From assembly GCA_902602595.1 (NCBI GenBank), contig CACKRJ010000007.1, positions 1 to 64,000 of the forward strand: a stretch of DNA of 64,000 nucleotides, in the 5' to 3' direction. This document shows positions 16,465 to 23,553 of this stretch, in pieces. The position numbers and the translations under genes are program-made. The DNA comes from an uncultured SAR86 cluster bacterium. Its GTDB lineage: Bacteria > Pseudomonadota > Gammaproteobacteria > Magnimaribacterales > D2472. Position 1 is the stretch's first letter; every line of letters starts with the position of its first letter. The notes beneath the pieces are model-generated. The model made no database searches. It was not told the DNA's origin and saw only the letters and a list, made by a program, of their open reading frames with translations.

Positions 16465-17755
16465 TTGCCTTTACAACGTCATACCAATTTCTGAGATCTT
16501 CTAAATATTCGTCTAACAACTCCTCTCCTTTGAATCGAATAAATTCAGACTCTACTTCCTGATAGACATCATTAAACTCAGGTGCGCTGGATATAATTTT
16601 TTGAAGCGGTACAAGAAGATGAAAACTACCATCAACCTCTATCAACTCACTCACCTCGCCTTCTTCTAAGCTCAATGCCATCTGAGTAAGTGAAGGTCCA
16701 ATATATTCCCTTATCTTCATTGCAGGCAACAAAACATTGGGTAGACTAATCACTTCATTTTCAGCAATTAATTTTGCATCAGCAAGATTGCCTTGAATCA
16801 ATAAATCTCGAGCACGTTCACCAGCAACTTTTTTATTTCCATCAAAGCTTAACTTTAGGAGTTGCAATTTAGGACTCGGAGTGAATAAATCCTTATTTGC
16901 AGAATAGAAACCTTCAAGGTCTTGTCTTGAAATACGCAAATCGTTTGTCTCAGCAATAATAGAGCCAATCATTTTTTGTATAATCGCACTTCTTATCTCA
17001 GAATCATTCTCAATCATCCCAAGGTCAATCCCTCTTTGGATCAATAGCTCCTCATCAATCATTCGTTCAAGGATATTGTTTGGATCTGACTCGATTAATC
17101 CAGTTTTTCTTGATTGAGCAATTGATTCTAAATAGATCTCATATTTTTCTTTTGAAATTGCTCTATCATCAATTTTAGCTACCCAATTAAGCTGTGAGAC
17201 ATCAACTTCTTTAATAAAACTTGAGCCTATAATCCCAATGGAGATGATCCCTCCTAAAAGGAACAAGGGGTGAATTGGAAACCTCCACTGAAAAATATTC
17301 CTGGAATTTGACTGTGGGGTCAAAGTCATCTTAATATGCTCAATATCATCCTCTAGATAAACCTCTCCTTGAGAAGCAAAGCCAAAACTTTCATAAAAAT
17401 TTATCAGCCTGTATTGCGCAGATAGACCGATTTCTTGATTTGGATACTTGGAAGCGCAAAACTCAACAGCTTCCTGAGTAAGAATTTTGCCTACACCTTC
17501 TCCTCTAATCTTTTCAGCTGTTAATACTCTGCCTATTTCAGGTCCTTTATATCTTTTTCCAGGTTTTGCAACTCTGAGGTAACCCAGCAAATCATTATTT
17601 TGATATGCAAGCAAATGATCGCAATCTTGATCTTTAAAATCAGCATCGATGAATGGACAGTCTTGCTCAACAACAAAAACTTGCTGACGAAGATTAAGTA
17701 TCAAATATAGCTCATCCTTTGTAAGGGCTGAAAATGACTTCCATTTAGTTTCCAT
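16454..17755 (-). CDS. Fusion: ElaA-like GNAT acetyltransferase + membrane segment + parvulin-type peptidyl-prolyl isomerase
   Basis: The product is 433 residues in one uninterrupted frame. Residues 1-146 are an ElaA-like GNAT domain (LRQQVFVVEQDCPFIDAD near the start, the acetyl-CoA loop RGEGVG at 84-89, and SAQYRLINFYESFGF). A single membrane span lies at about 163-181. Residues ~185-265 resemble the SurA/PpiC N-terminal helical region (NWVAKIDDRAISKEKYEIYL, MIDEELLIQRGIDLG). Residues ~280-390 look like a parvulin-type domain ending LEEGEVSELIEVDGSFHLLV. The topology would put the acetyltransferase in the cytoplasm and the isomerase in the periplasm. The downstream HupE-like gene overlaps by 11 bases. 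Both halves are known families; their fusion is unusual to me. Confidence 0.8.
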   Translation of the reverse strand: METKWKSFSALTKDELYLILNLRQQVFVVEQDCPFIDADFKDQDCDHLLAYQNNDLLGYLRVAKPGKRYKGPEIGRVLTAEKIRGEGVGKILTQEAVEFCASKYPNQEIGLSAQYRLINFYESFGFASQGEVYLEDDIEHIKMTLTPQSNSRNIFQWRFPIHPLFLLGGIISIGIIGSSFIKEVDVSQLNWVAKIDDRAISKEKYEIYLESIAQSRKTGLIESDPNNILERMIDEELLIQRGIDLGMIENDSEIRSAIIQKMIGSIIAETNDLRISRQDLEGFYSANKDLFTPSPKLQLLKLSFDGNKKVAGERARDLLIQGNLADAKLIAENEVISLPNVLLPAMKIREYIGPSLTQMALSLEEGEVSELIEVDGSFHLLVPLQKIISSAPEFNDVYQEVESEFIRFKGEELLDEYLEDLRNWYDVVKANDL

Positions 17756-17761
17756 TCGATG

Positions 17762-17767
17762 ATTATA
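17762..17767 (-). promoter_or_regulatory. -10 box of the acetyltransferase/isomerase gene, probably leaderless
   Basis: On the minus strand TATAAT at 17767-17762 is separated from the ATG at 17755 by only six bases, the same spacing as for astA. No Shine-Dalgarno fits in the gap. A weak -35 (TAGATT) lies 17 bases upstream. Confidence 0.5.
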
Positions 17768-17781
17768 TTTGTTTTATTCCG

Positions 17782-17787
17782 TATAAT
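17782..17787 (+). promoter_or_regulatory. -10 box of the glutathione peroxidase gene
   Basis: TATAAT at 17782-17787 lies 25 bases before the ATG at 17813, with TTAGGAG as ribosome binding site in between. The -35 element is poor. It is divergent from the -10 box at 17762-17767. Confidence 0.5.
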
Positions 17788-17812
17788 CTAAATTGTAAAT
17801 TAGGAGTTCTAC

Positions 17813-18292
17813 ATGAGTGAGTTATACAACATAAGCGTTAAAGATATTGAATTAAATTCAGTGGATTTAAGCAAGTACCAAGGAAAAACACTATTAATTG
17901 TTAATGTTGCCAGTAAATGTGGATTTACTCCTCAATACAAAGATCTTCAAAGTCTCTATGAAAAACATAAAGATAAAGGCTTGGAAGTGCTGGGCTTTCC
18001 ATGCAATCAGTTTGGCGCCCAAGAAGCTGGAACCAATGAAGAGATTCAATCATTCTGCGATCTTACATTCAATGTCTCATTTAAGATGTTTGATAAAATT
18101 GAGGTTAATGGTTCAAATGCAAGCCCCTTATTTAAATATCTCAAGCAAGAGTCTCCAGGAATTCTAGGAACCGAAGCAGTCAAGTGGAATTTCACTAAGT
18201 TTCTTGTCAACAAAGACGGTCTGGTAGTTAAAAGATTTGCCCCACAAGATGGAGAGTCAGCAATTGAACCTGAATTACTGAAAATTCTTTAA
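17813..18292 (+). CDS. btuE: Glutathione peroxidase family protein
   Basis: The product is 159 residues, normal for a non-selenium peroxidase. The peroxidatic Cys36 lies in NVASKCGFTPQY, the catalytic Gln70 in FPCNQFGAQEAG, and Trp125 in VKWNFTKFLV, completing the Cys-Gln-Trp site. It reduces peroxides with thioredoxin or glutathione. BtuE is the enterobacterial name of this family and is used here by similarity. TTAGGAG lies 6 bases before the ATG. It is a single-gene unit, convergent with rimI (1-base gap). Given the GST-rich cluster nearby, glutathione may be the donor, but this is inference. Confidence 0.93.
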   Translation: MSELYNISVKDIELNSVDLSKYQGKTLLIVNVASKCGFTPQYKDLQSLYEKHKDKGLEVLGFPCNQFGAQEAGTNEEIQSFCDLTFNVSFKMFDKIEVNGSNASPLFKYLKQESPGILGTEAVKWNFTKFLVNKDGLVVKRFAPQDGESAIEPELLKIL

Positions 18293-18293
18293 G

Positions 18294-18734
18294 CTAGATC
18301 TTTAAACTCATTAATAATGCGTCTTCCTTTGGGGGGCCGCTATAATAATTTGGTCGAATGGCATCTTTATGGAATCCTCTTTTTTCATATAAATTTATTG
18401 CTGGCAAATTAGAAACTCTCACCTCAAGGGAAATCATCTTCACTCCAATTGTTTTATTTTGAAGAATGATTTGTTGTAGCAGCTTATCTCCAAGACCCCT
18501 GCCTTGATGAACTGGATCAATGGCAATGTTTAATAAATGTGATTCAGGAATAATTGGAGAATAGATGGCAAATCCTAAAATATCATTCTCTTTATGCATA
18601 ACTGCTGAATAATGACCAACCTCCATTGAGGAAAGAAATTGTGCTTTTGACCATGGCATTTGATTCGTCTTATTTTCTATTTCCACAATAGCTGAAACAT
18701 CATCTAAGCTTGCAGGTCTAATCGAAGTAATCAT
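18294..18734 (-). CDS. rimI: Ribosomal protein alanine N-acetyltransferase-like GNAT
   Basis: The product is 146 residues with the GNAT fold: IRPASLDDVSAIVEIENKTN, MPWSKAQFLSSM, the acetyl-CoA loop DPVHQGRGLGDKLLQQI, and the RimI-type SNLPAINLYEKRGFHKDAIR ending in NYYSGPPKEDALLMSL. It acetylates the N-terminus of ribosomal protein S18 in E. coli. It follows the holD-like gene directly (stop then ATG), as in the E. coli holD-rimI pair. Confidence 0.92.
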   Translation of the reverse strand: MITSIRPASLDDVSAIVEIENKTNQMPWSKAQFLSSMEVGHYSAVMHKENDILGFAIYSPIIPESHLLNIAIDPVHQGRGLGDKLLQQIILQNKTIGVKMISLEVRVSNLPAINLYEKRGFHKDAIRPNYYSGPPKEDALLMSLKI

Positions 18735-19169
18735 TTAAGTTGATTGTAAAGGCTTAAGTTTGCTCCAAAGGTCCATCTTTAAGCTTGGATTAGATAGCAT
18801 GTCCTCTATGCTAGGTGAAACAATTAAGTCTAGCCCATCAAGCGAATTATTTAACTCACAAAATACTAGTGTGGCTTTAAGATCAGAAGAGCCTTTAAAA
18901 TCTCTTATATTAAAGGGTTCTCGATTGGAAGAAGTTATAACTCCTTGAGAGGCTGATTGGGTGGGGCCACGAATTGCCTCAATAATGGCTTCAAGTAACT
19001 TTATCTCTTTTTCTGAGTATTCATCTACAGAATTAGCATGTAATGTTAGAATATTGTCCTTTTGAAAGAAGTAGATGTTCATTTCATCATTTTTAGTAGG
19101 ATTTTTTGCATCCTCATACAAAGGGATGCCAATTTTAGAGAGAATATACTGAGATTTATTTGATAGCAT
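18735..19169 (-). CDS. holD: DNA polymerase III psi subunit-like protein
   Basis: The product is 144 residues from the ATG at 19169. A TTG extension to 19208 would overlap leuA. The C-terminal LIVSPSIEDMLSNPSLKMDLWSKL, read in two halves, resembles the E. coli HolD end (SPALTDLRANP, ALWQQI). The N-terminus SKSQYILSKIGIPLYE-like region matches the clamp-loader-binding start of psi (the actual residues are LSNKSQYILSKIGIP). The match is weak overall but supported by linkage to rimI. Psi bridges the clamp loader to chi and SSB. The start codon lies 13 bases from the divergent leuA start. Confidence 0.72.
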   Translation of the reverse strand: MLSNKSQYILSKIGIPLYEDAKNPTKNDEMNIYFFQKDNILTLHANSVDEYSEKEIKLLEAIIEAIRGPTQSASQGVITSSNREPFNIRDFKGSSDLKATLVFCELNNSLDGLDLIVSPSIEDMLSNPSLKMDLWSKLKPLQST

Positions 19170-19182
19170 CACAAAAGCAATC

Positions 19183-20853
19183 ATGAAAGATTTAATAAAA
19201 AAATACAAACCTTTTGAGCCAATTCCTTTGAAGGGGAGAAATTGGCCAAATGAAGTTATTCAATCAGCGCCAAGATGGTGCTCTGTTGATCTGCGCGATG
19301 GAAATCAAGCTCTCATTGAACCCATGGGTCATGAAAGAAAAAAACGAATGTTTAAACTGCTTTGTGATCTTGGATTTAAAGAAATTGAGGTCGGTTTCCC
19401 AGCAGCCTCAGAAACTGATTTTGAATTTGTCAGATGGTTAATAGAAGAAAAAAAGATTCCCTCTGACGTTACAATTCAGGTACTAACTCAAGCGCGTGAT
19501 CACATTATTGAAAGGACTTTTGAGTCTCTTAAAGGAGCCTCGCAAGCAATTGTTCATTTTTATAATTCAACATCTACTCTGCAAAGAAAAGTTGTTTTTG
19601 ATCAAGATAGAAAGGGTATTAAAAAAATTGCAACAGATGGCGCATCGCTGGTAAAAACACTTGCATTGGCAAACTCGGAAACAAAATGGTCTTTTGAGTA
19701 CTCTCCTGAAAGTTTTACTGGCACAGAACTCGAATACGCAGCAGAAGTTTGTGATGCTGTTGTAGAAATTTTAAAAGATGTATCTTCTGAAAAAATTATC
19801 ATTAATCTGCCTGCGACTGTGGAGATGGCTACTCCTAATGTTTATGGCGATCAAATAGAGTGGATGAATGAAAATTTAATGAATCGCGAAAGTATTTCTC
19901 TCTCATTGCATCCGCACAACGATCGCGGAACTGCGGTTGCAGCTTCTGAGTTTGGTCTAATGGCTGGAGCTGATAGAGTTGAAGGAACCTTATTTGGAAA
20001 TGGAGAGAGAACTGGTAATGTTGATATTGTCACTATTGCTCTCAACTTGCTAACTCAGGGAATAGATCCAGAGCTTGATTTTTCTGATATCAATGCAGTT
20101 ATTAGGGAAGTTGAGTACTGCAATCAACTTCCAGTTCACCCAAGACATCCGTATGCGGGAGATCTTGTTTTCACTGCCTTTTCGGGGTCTCATCAAGATG
20201 CGATCAAAAAAGGTCTTAATGCTTTAGAGAAGTCAAATAAACCAGAATGGGAAGTCCCCTATCTGCCTATTGATCCAGCGGATCTCGGTAGATCATATGA
20301 AGCAGTTGTAAGAATCAATTCACAATCCGGGAAAGGTGGGATAGCTTTTATCCTTGAAAAGGATCATGGTGTCTCTCTGCCCAGAAGACTGCAAATTAAT
20401 CTTAGTGAAAAAGTTCAAAGGGTTGCTGACGATACGGGGAAAGAAGTGATGTCTCGAGACATATGGAAAGTGTTTGAAAAAAACTACATAGCTTATGAAG
20501 GTAGGCTTGAATTAATTAATTATGCCTTATCCTCTTCGGAAGATTCTGGAGGGAATACGTCAGATCAAGTAGAAATCACATTAAAAGATCAAAAAAATGA
20601 AGTAACTCTCTCTGGAATTGGTGGAGGTCCTATTGAAGCTTTTATATCCGCTGTTAATAATAATTTTTCAACATCAATTACTGTCTCTGACTATCATCAA
20701 CATTCTGTTACATCTGGTGCTGATGCAAAAGCTGCCGCATTCATTGAATTAACTCTAGAAGGTCAAAATGAGTGGGGCGCTGGCATTGACGGGAATACTG
20801 TAAAGGCCTCTTTTCAAGCCATTATCTCTGGAGTAAATAAACTAATTACTTAA
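19183..20853 (+). CDS. leuA: 2-isopropylmalate synthase, long form
   Basis: The first committed step of leucine synthesis: it condenses acetyl-CoA and 2-oxoisovalerate. The product is 556 residues, the length of the long (actinobacterial-type) LeuA. It has CSVDLRDGNQALIEPMG, the KEIEVGFPAASETDFEFV segment, the metal-binding LHPHNDRGTAVAASE, and FGNGERTGNVDIVT. A C-terminal LeuA-dimer regulatory domain at about 430-550 carries the usual leucine feedback site. No clear ribosome binding site is seen and only 13 bases separate it from holD, so its promoter must lie inside holD. No other leu gene is in the window. Confidence 0.95.
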   Translation: MKDLIKKYKPFEPIPLKGRNWPNEVIQSAPRWCSVDLRDGNQALIEPMGHERKKRMFKLLCDLGFKEIEVGFPAASETDFEFVRWLIEEKKIPSDVTIQVLTQARDHIIERTFESLKGASQAIVHFYNSTSTLQRKVVFDQDRKGIKKIATDGASLVKTLALANSETKWSFEYSPESFTGTELEYAAEVCDAVVEILKDVSSEKIIINLPATVEMATPNVYGDQIEWMNENLMNRESISLSLHPHNDRGTAVAASEFGLMAGADRVEGTLFGNGERTGNVDIVTIALNLLTQGIDPELDFSDINAVIREVEYCNQLPVHPRHPYAGDLVFTAFSGSHQDAIKKGLNALEKSNKPEWEVPYLPIDPADLGRSYEAVVRINSQSGKGGIAFILEKDHGVSLPRRLQINLSEKVQRVADDTGKEVMSRDIWKVFEKNYIAYEGRLELINYALSSSEDSGGNTSDQVEITLKDQKNEVTLSGIGGGPIEAFISAVNNNFSTSITVSDYHQHSVTSGADAKAAAFIELTLEGQNEWGAGIDGNTVKASFQAIISGVNKLIT

Positions 20854-21619
20854 AGTCAGGCTGGCGCTTTTCTAAAAAGGCTTTAACCCCTTCCATGTTT
20901 TCTGCTGAGCCAAAAATATTATTTTGCGCTTCTGCTTCTGCATTAAAAGTTTCATCATAAGACTGAGTCAATGAGTCATTCATTAATTTTTTTGTTAATG
21001 ATAAAGCTTGTGGCGATCTCTTTGATAAATGCTCTGCCCATTTCTTAGTTTCAGAAGTTAAATCCTCTAATTCCACTACTTTGTTAGCAACACCCATGCT
21101 TAAACAATCAGCAGAAGATATTTTCTTCGCTTCAATTGCATATTCTAAAGCTCGTGCATAACCAATGGCTCTTGTTAAAAGAAAGCTCAGCCCTCCGTCA
21201 GGCACCAATGCGATATTACTAAATACAGACATAATGTATGCATCTTTAGCCATAATTCTTAAATCACACGCCATAGCCAATGCAGCTCCAATGCCAGCAG
21301 CAGCTCCATTGATTGAGCCAATAACTGGTTTTGGCATTTCAATTATATTCTTCAAAAAAGGATGATAACCTCTTAATAAAGCGTCCTTCGTATCTGACCA
21401 AGATGCGTCTCTCTCGGTTAGGTCAGCCCCTGCAGAAAAACCTCTACCCTCTCCGGTTATTACCAACACTCTGATTTGAGAATCATTTTTTACTTTTTCA
21501 GTTGCATCTCCCATATCCCAAATAAGCTGCTCATTAAATGCATTCATCATTTTTGGACGATTAATTGTTATTGTAGCTACCCTATTTTCAATATCTAAAC
21601 TTATAGTTTCATAACTCAT
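20846..21619 (-). CDS. Enoyl-CoA hydratase/isomerase family protein
   Basis: The product is 257 residues, a typical crotonase. Visible features are ITINRPKMMNAFNEQL, the oxyanion-hole segment GRGFSAGADLTERD, the second one GAAAGIGAALAMACDLRI, and IALVPDGGLSFLLTRAIG with an Asp where hydratases usually have Glu. The single acid suggests isomerase-type or PaaG-like chemistry rather than classic hydratase, but this is inference. It overlaps the convergent leuA end by 8 bases. There is no Shine-Dalgarno stronger than GGAGAAAAA. Confidence 0.85.
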   Translation of the reverse strand: MSYETISLDIENRVATITINRPKMMNAFNEQLIWDMGDATEKVKNDSQIRVLVITGEGRGFSAGADLTERDASWSDTKDALLRGYHPFLKNIIEMPKPVIGSINGAAAGIGAALAMACDLRIMAKDAYIMSVFSNIALVPDGGLSFLLTRAIGYARALEYAIEAKKISSADCLSMGVANKVVELEDLTSETKKWAEHLSKRSPQALSLTKKLMNDSLTQSYDETFNAEAEAQNNIFGSAENMEGVKAFLEKRQPDFK

Positions 21620-21640
21620 ATTTTTCTCCGAATTGACTGA

Positions 21641-22606
21641 TTATTTCTCATTTAAGATTAAATAACCATCGCAAAAAGTTAAAAAAGCACTCTTTTGATC
21701 ATTATCTGCTCTTGACCAGTTTACCTGTGTTCTTGGGGTGGGATTAGAATGAATAAATGCTTTTAAAATCTCACCAATAATTTTTTTATTTGGCATTGCA
21801 ACATTATTAATTTTTATCCAATATCTCATTATTTCTATACAAGTATCTTCCTCAAGATCAAGTAAGAATTTTCTATATAATTTAGATCCTCTAATATTTT
21901 CTCCAAATTGCTGATCAAGCAAAAAATCATGAGCTTTTTTATACTTTGAAACTAGCTCAGCTGTTTGCTGAATTTGCATGCTGGCATTAGGCCATCTATT
22001 TGAAGCCATCTTAAGCACTTTATTGCGAATAAAGTTACGATCTTGGTTATCTTCAAAGTTAGTTTCATCAGAAATAAATTTAATATCATTAGTAGACAGA
22101 TATTTATTAAGATCAGTCTTAGTATAGCCAAGCCAAGGTCTCAAAAGCACGCCCTCTCCCAAGGCACGTTTTTTCATCGGCCCTTGCAAACCATCTAACC
22201 CTGTCCCCCGAAAAAGTCTAAATAAGATTGTTTCAGCCACATCATCTGCATGATGAGCCATCAACAATTGATCATTGGATTGCAGGGCATCTTTAAAAAT
22301 TTTATATCTAGCATTTCTTGCGGCTGATTCAAGACCTGATTTTTTCACATCTATATTGATGCCATGGCTCTGTAAAGGAATATTCCTTTCCTCACAAAAT
22401 ATTTTACAGTGATCTTCCCAATGATCTGACTCTTTATTTAATGAATGATTTATATGGATTGCAGAGAGATTGCCCTGCAAGAGTCCTTTCTGATTAAGGT
22501 CGTAGCAAAAATGTAAAAGTGCAGAAGAGTCGCCTCCACCGCTGAAGGCCACAATAATATTTTTATTAGGATCAACTAAATCAAAGAAAGCTTTTGAATC
22601 AAACAA
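21641..22606 (-). CDS. tilS: tRNA(Ile)-lysidine synthase, short form
   Basis: It modifies the CAU anticodon of tRNA-Ile so that it reads AUA. The product is 321 residues, shorter than E. coli TilS (about 430). The PP-loop ATPase motif AFSGGGDSSALLHF (about 19-32) and the LLMAHHADDVAETILFRLFRG-like segment (with HHADD) are present, as is RPWLGYTKTDLNKYL. The C-terminal domain seen in longer TilS appears reduced or absent. It closes the long minus-strand block, 2 bases after accA, in the position it has in E. coli. Confidence 0.93.
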   Translation of the reverse strand: MFDSKAFFDLVDPNKNIIVAFSGGGDSSALLHFCYDLNQKGLLQGNLSAIHINHSLNKESDHWEDHCKIFCEERNIPLQSHGINIDVKKSGLESAARNARYKIFKDALQSNDQLLMAHHADDVAETILFRLFRGTGLDGLQGPMKKRALGEGVLLRPWLGYTKTDLNKYLSTNDIKFISDETNFEDNQDRNFIRNKVLKMASNRWPNASMQIQQTAELVSKYKKAHDFLLDQQFGENIRGSKLYRKFLLDLEEDTCIEIMRYWIKINNVAMPNKKIIGEILKAFIHSNPTPRTQVNWSRADNDQKSAFLTFCDGYLILNEK

Positions 22607-22608
22607 AA

Positions 22609-23553
22609 TCAGGCACCAATTTTGAGCAAGCGTTGATAACGTCTTTGAAGTAGCTCCTCTAAAGAGAATTTTGATAGCTCGGCTATGTTTATTAATAAGG
22701 ATGATTTAATGTTTGCTGAAACCATATCGTAGTCCTGATGAGCGCCGCCAATTGGTTCAATAATAATTTCATCAACAATGCCAATTTTTTTTAAGTCATG
22801 TGCTCCAACCTTCATGGCTTCAGCAGCCTCTTGAGCCTTTTCTGATTCTCTCCAAACTATCGAAGCACAAGCTTCAGGAGATGCTACAGAAAAAGTACCA
22901 TATTCTAAAATCGCAATATGATCACCCACACCAATCGCTAAGGCTCCTCCAGAGCCTCCTTCACCTGAAACTACGACCAAAATTTTTGTTTTAAGACTAG
23001 ACATAACAGCAAGATTTCGAGCAATCGCTTCACTCTGTCCTCTTTCTTCACCCTCCATGCCTGGAAATGCTCCTGCAGTATCTATAAAGGTAATAACAGG
23101 CATGTTAAATCGCTCAGCGAGCTTCATTAATCTCTTGGCTTTTCTGTAACCTTCTGGGTGTGGCATCCCAAAGTTTCTCTTAACTTTTTCATCTGTATCT
23201 CTTCCTTTTTCATGCCCAATTATCATGACAGGCATGCCTTCTAGTTTTGCAATGCCGCCTACCAAAGAGGCATCATCAGCAAATTGACGATCGCCATGAA
23301 GCTCCACAAACTCATCAAAAATTCTTTCAATAAAATCAAGTGTATGCGGTCTGTTAGGGTGACGCGCTACCTGCACTTTCTGCCATGTGGACAACTTAGA
23401 ATAAATTTTTTTTGTCAATGCAGCTTGTTCAGATTTTAATTTATCTATCTGAGGAAAAAGTTCTGGATTGTCAGAAGCAGCTAATTTCAAAGCTTCTATC
23501 TTCTCTGTAACTTCTGCTATTGGTTTTTCGAAGTCTAAAATATTAATACTCAT
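22609..23553 (-). CDS. accA: Acetyl-CoA carboxylase carboxyltransferase alpha subunit
   Basis: With AccD it transfers the carboxyl from biotin-AccB to acetyl-CoA, giving malonyl-CoA. The product is 314 residues, normal length. Motifs include HPNRPHTLDFIERIFDEF, FGMPHPEGYRKAKRLMKLAE, TFIDTAGAFPGMEGEERGQS, and VVSGEGGSGGALAIGVGD. The ATG overlaps the dnaE stop as ATGA, the classical dnaE-accA pairing of gammaproteobacteria. Confidence 0.98.
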   Translation of the reverse strand: MSINILDFEKPIAEVTEKIEALKLAASDNPELFPQIDKLKSEQAALTKKIYSKLSTWQKVQVARHPNRPHTLDFIERIFDEFVELHGDRQFADDASLVGGIAKLEGMPVMIIGHEKGRDTDEKVKRNFGMPHPEGYRKAKRLMKLAERFNMPVITFIDTAGAFPGMEGEERGQSEAIARNLAVMSSLKTKILVVVSGEGGSGGALAIGVGDHIAILEYGTFSVASPEACASIVWRESEKAQEAAEAMKVGAHDLKKIGIVDEIIIEPIGGAHQDYDMVSANIKSSLLINIAELSKFSLEELLQRRYQRLLKIGA

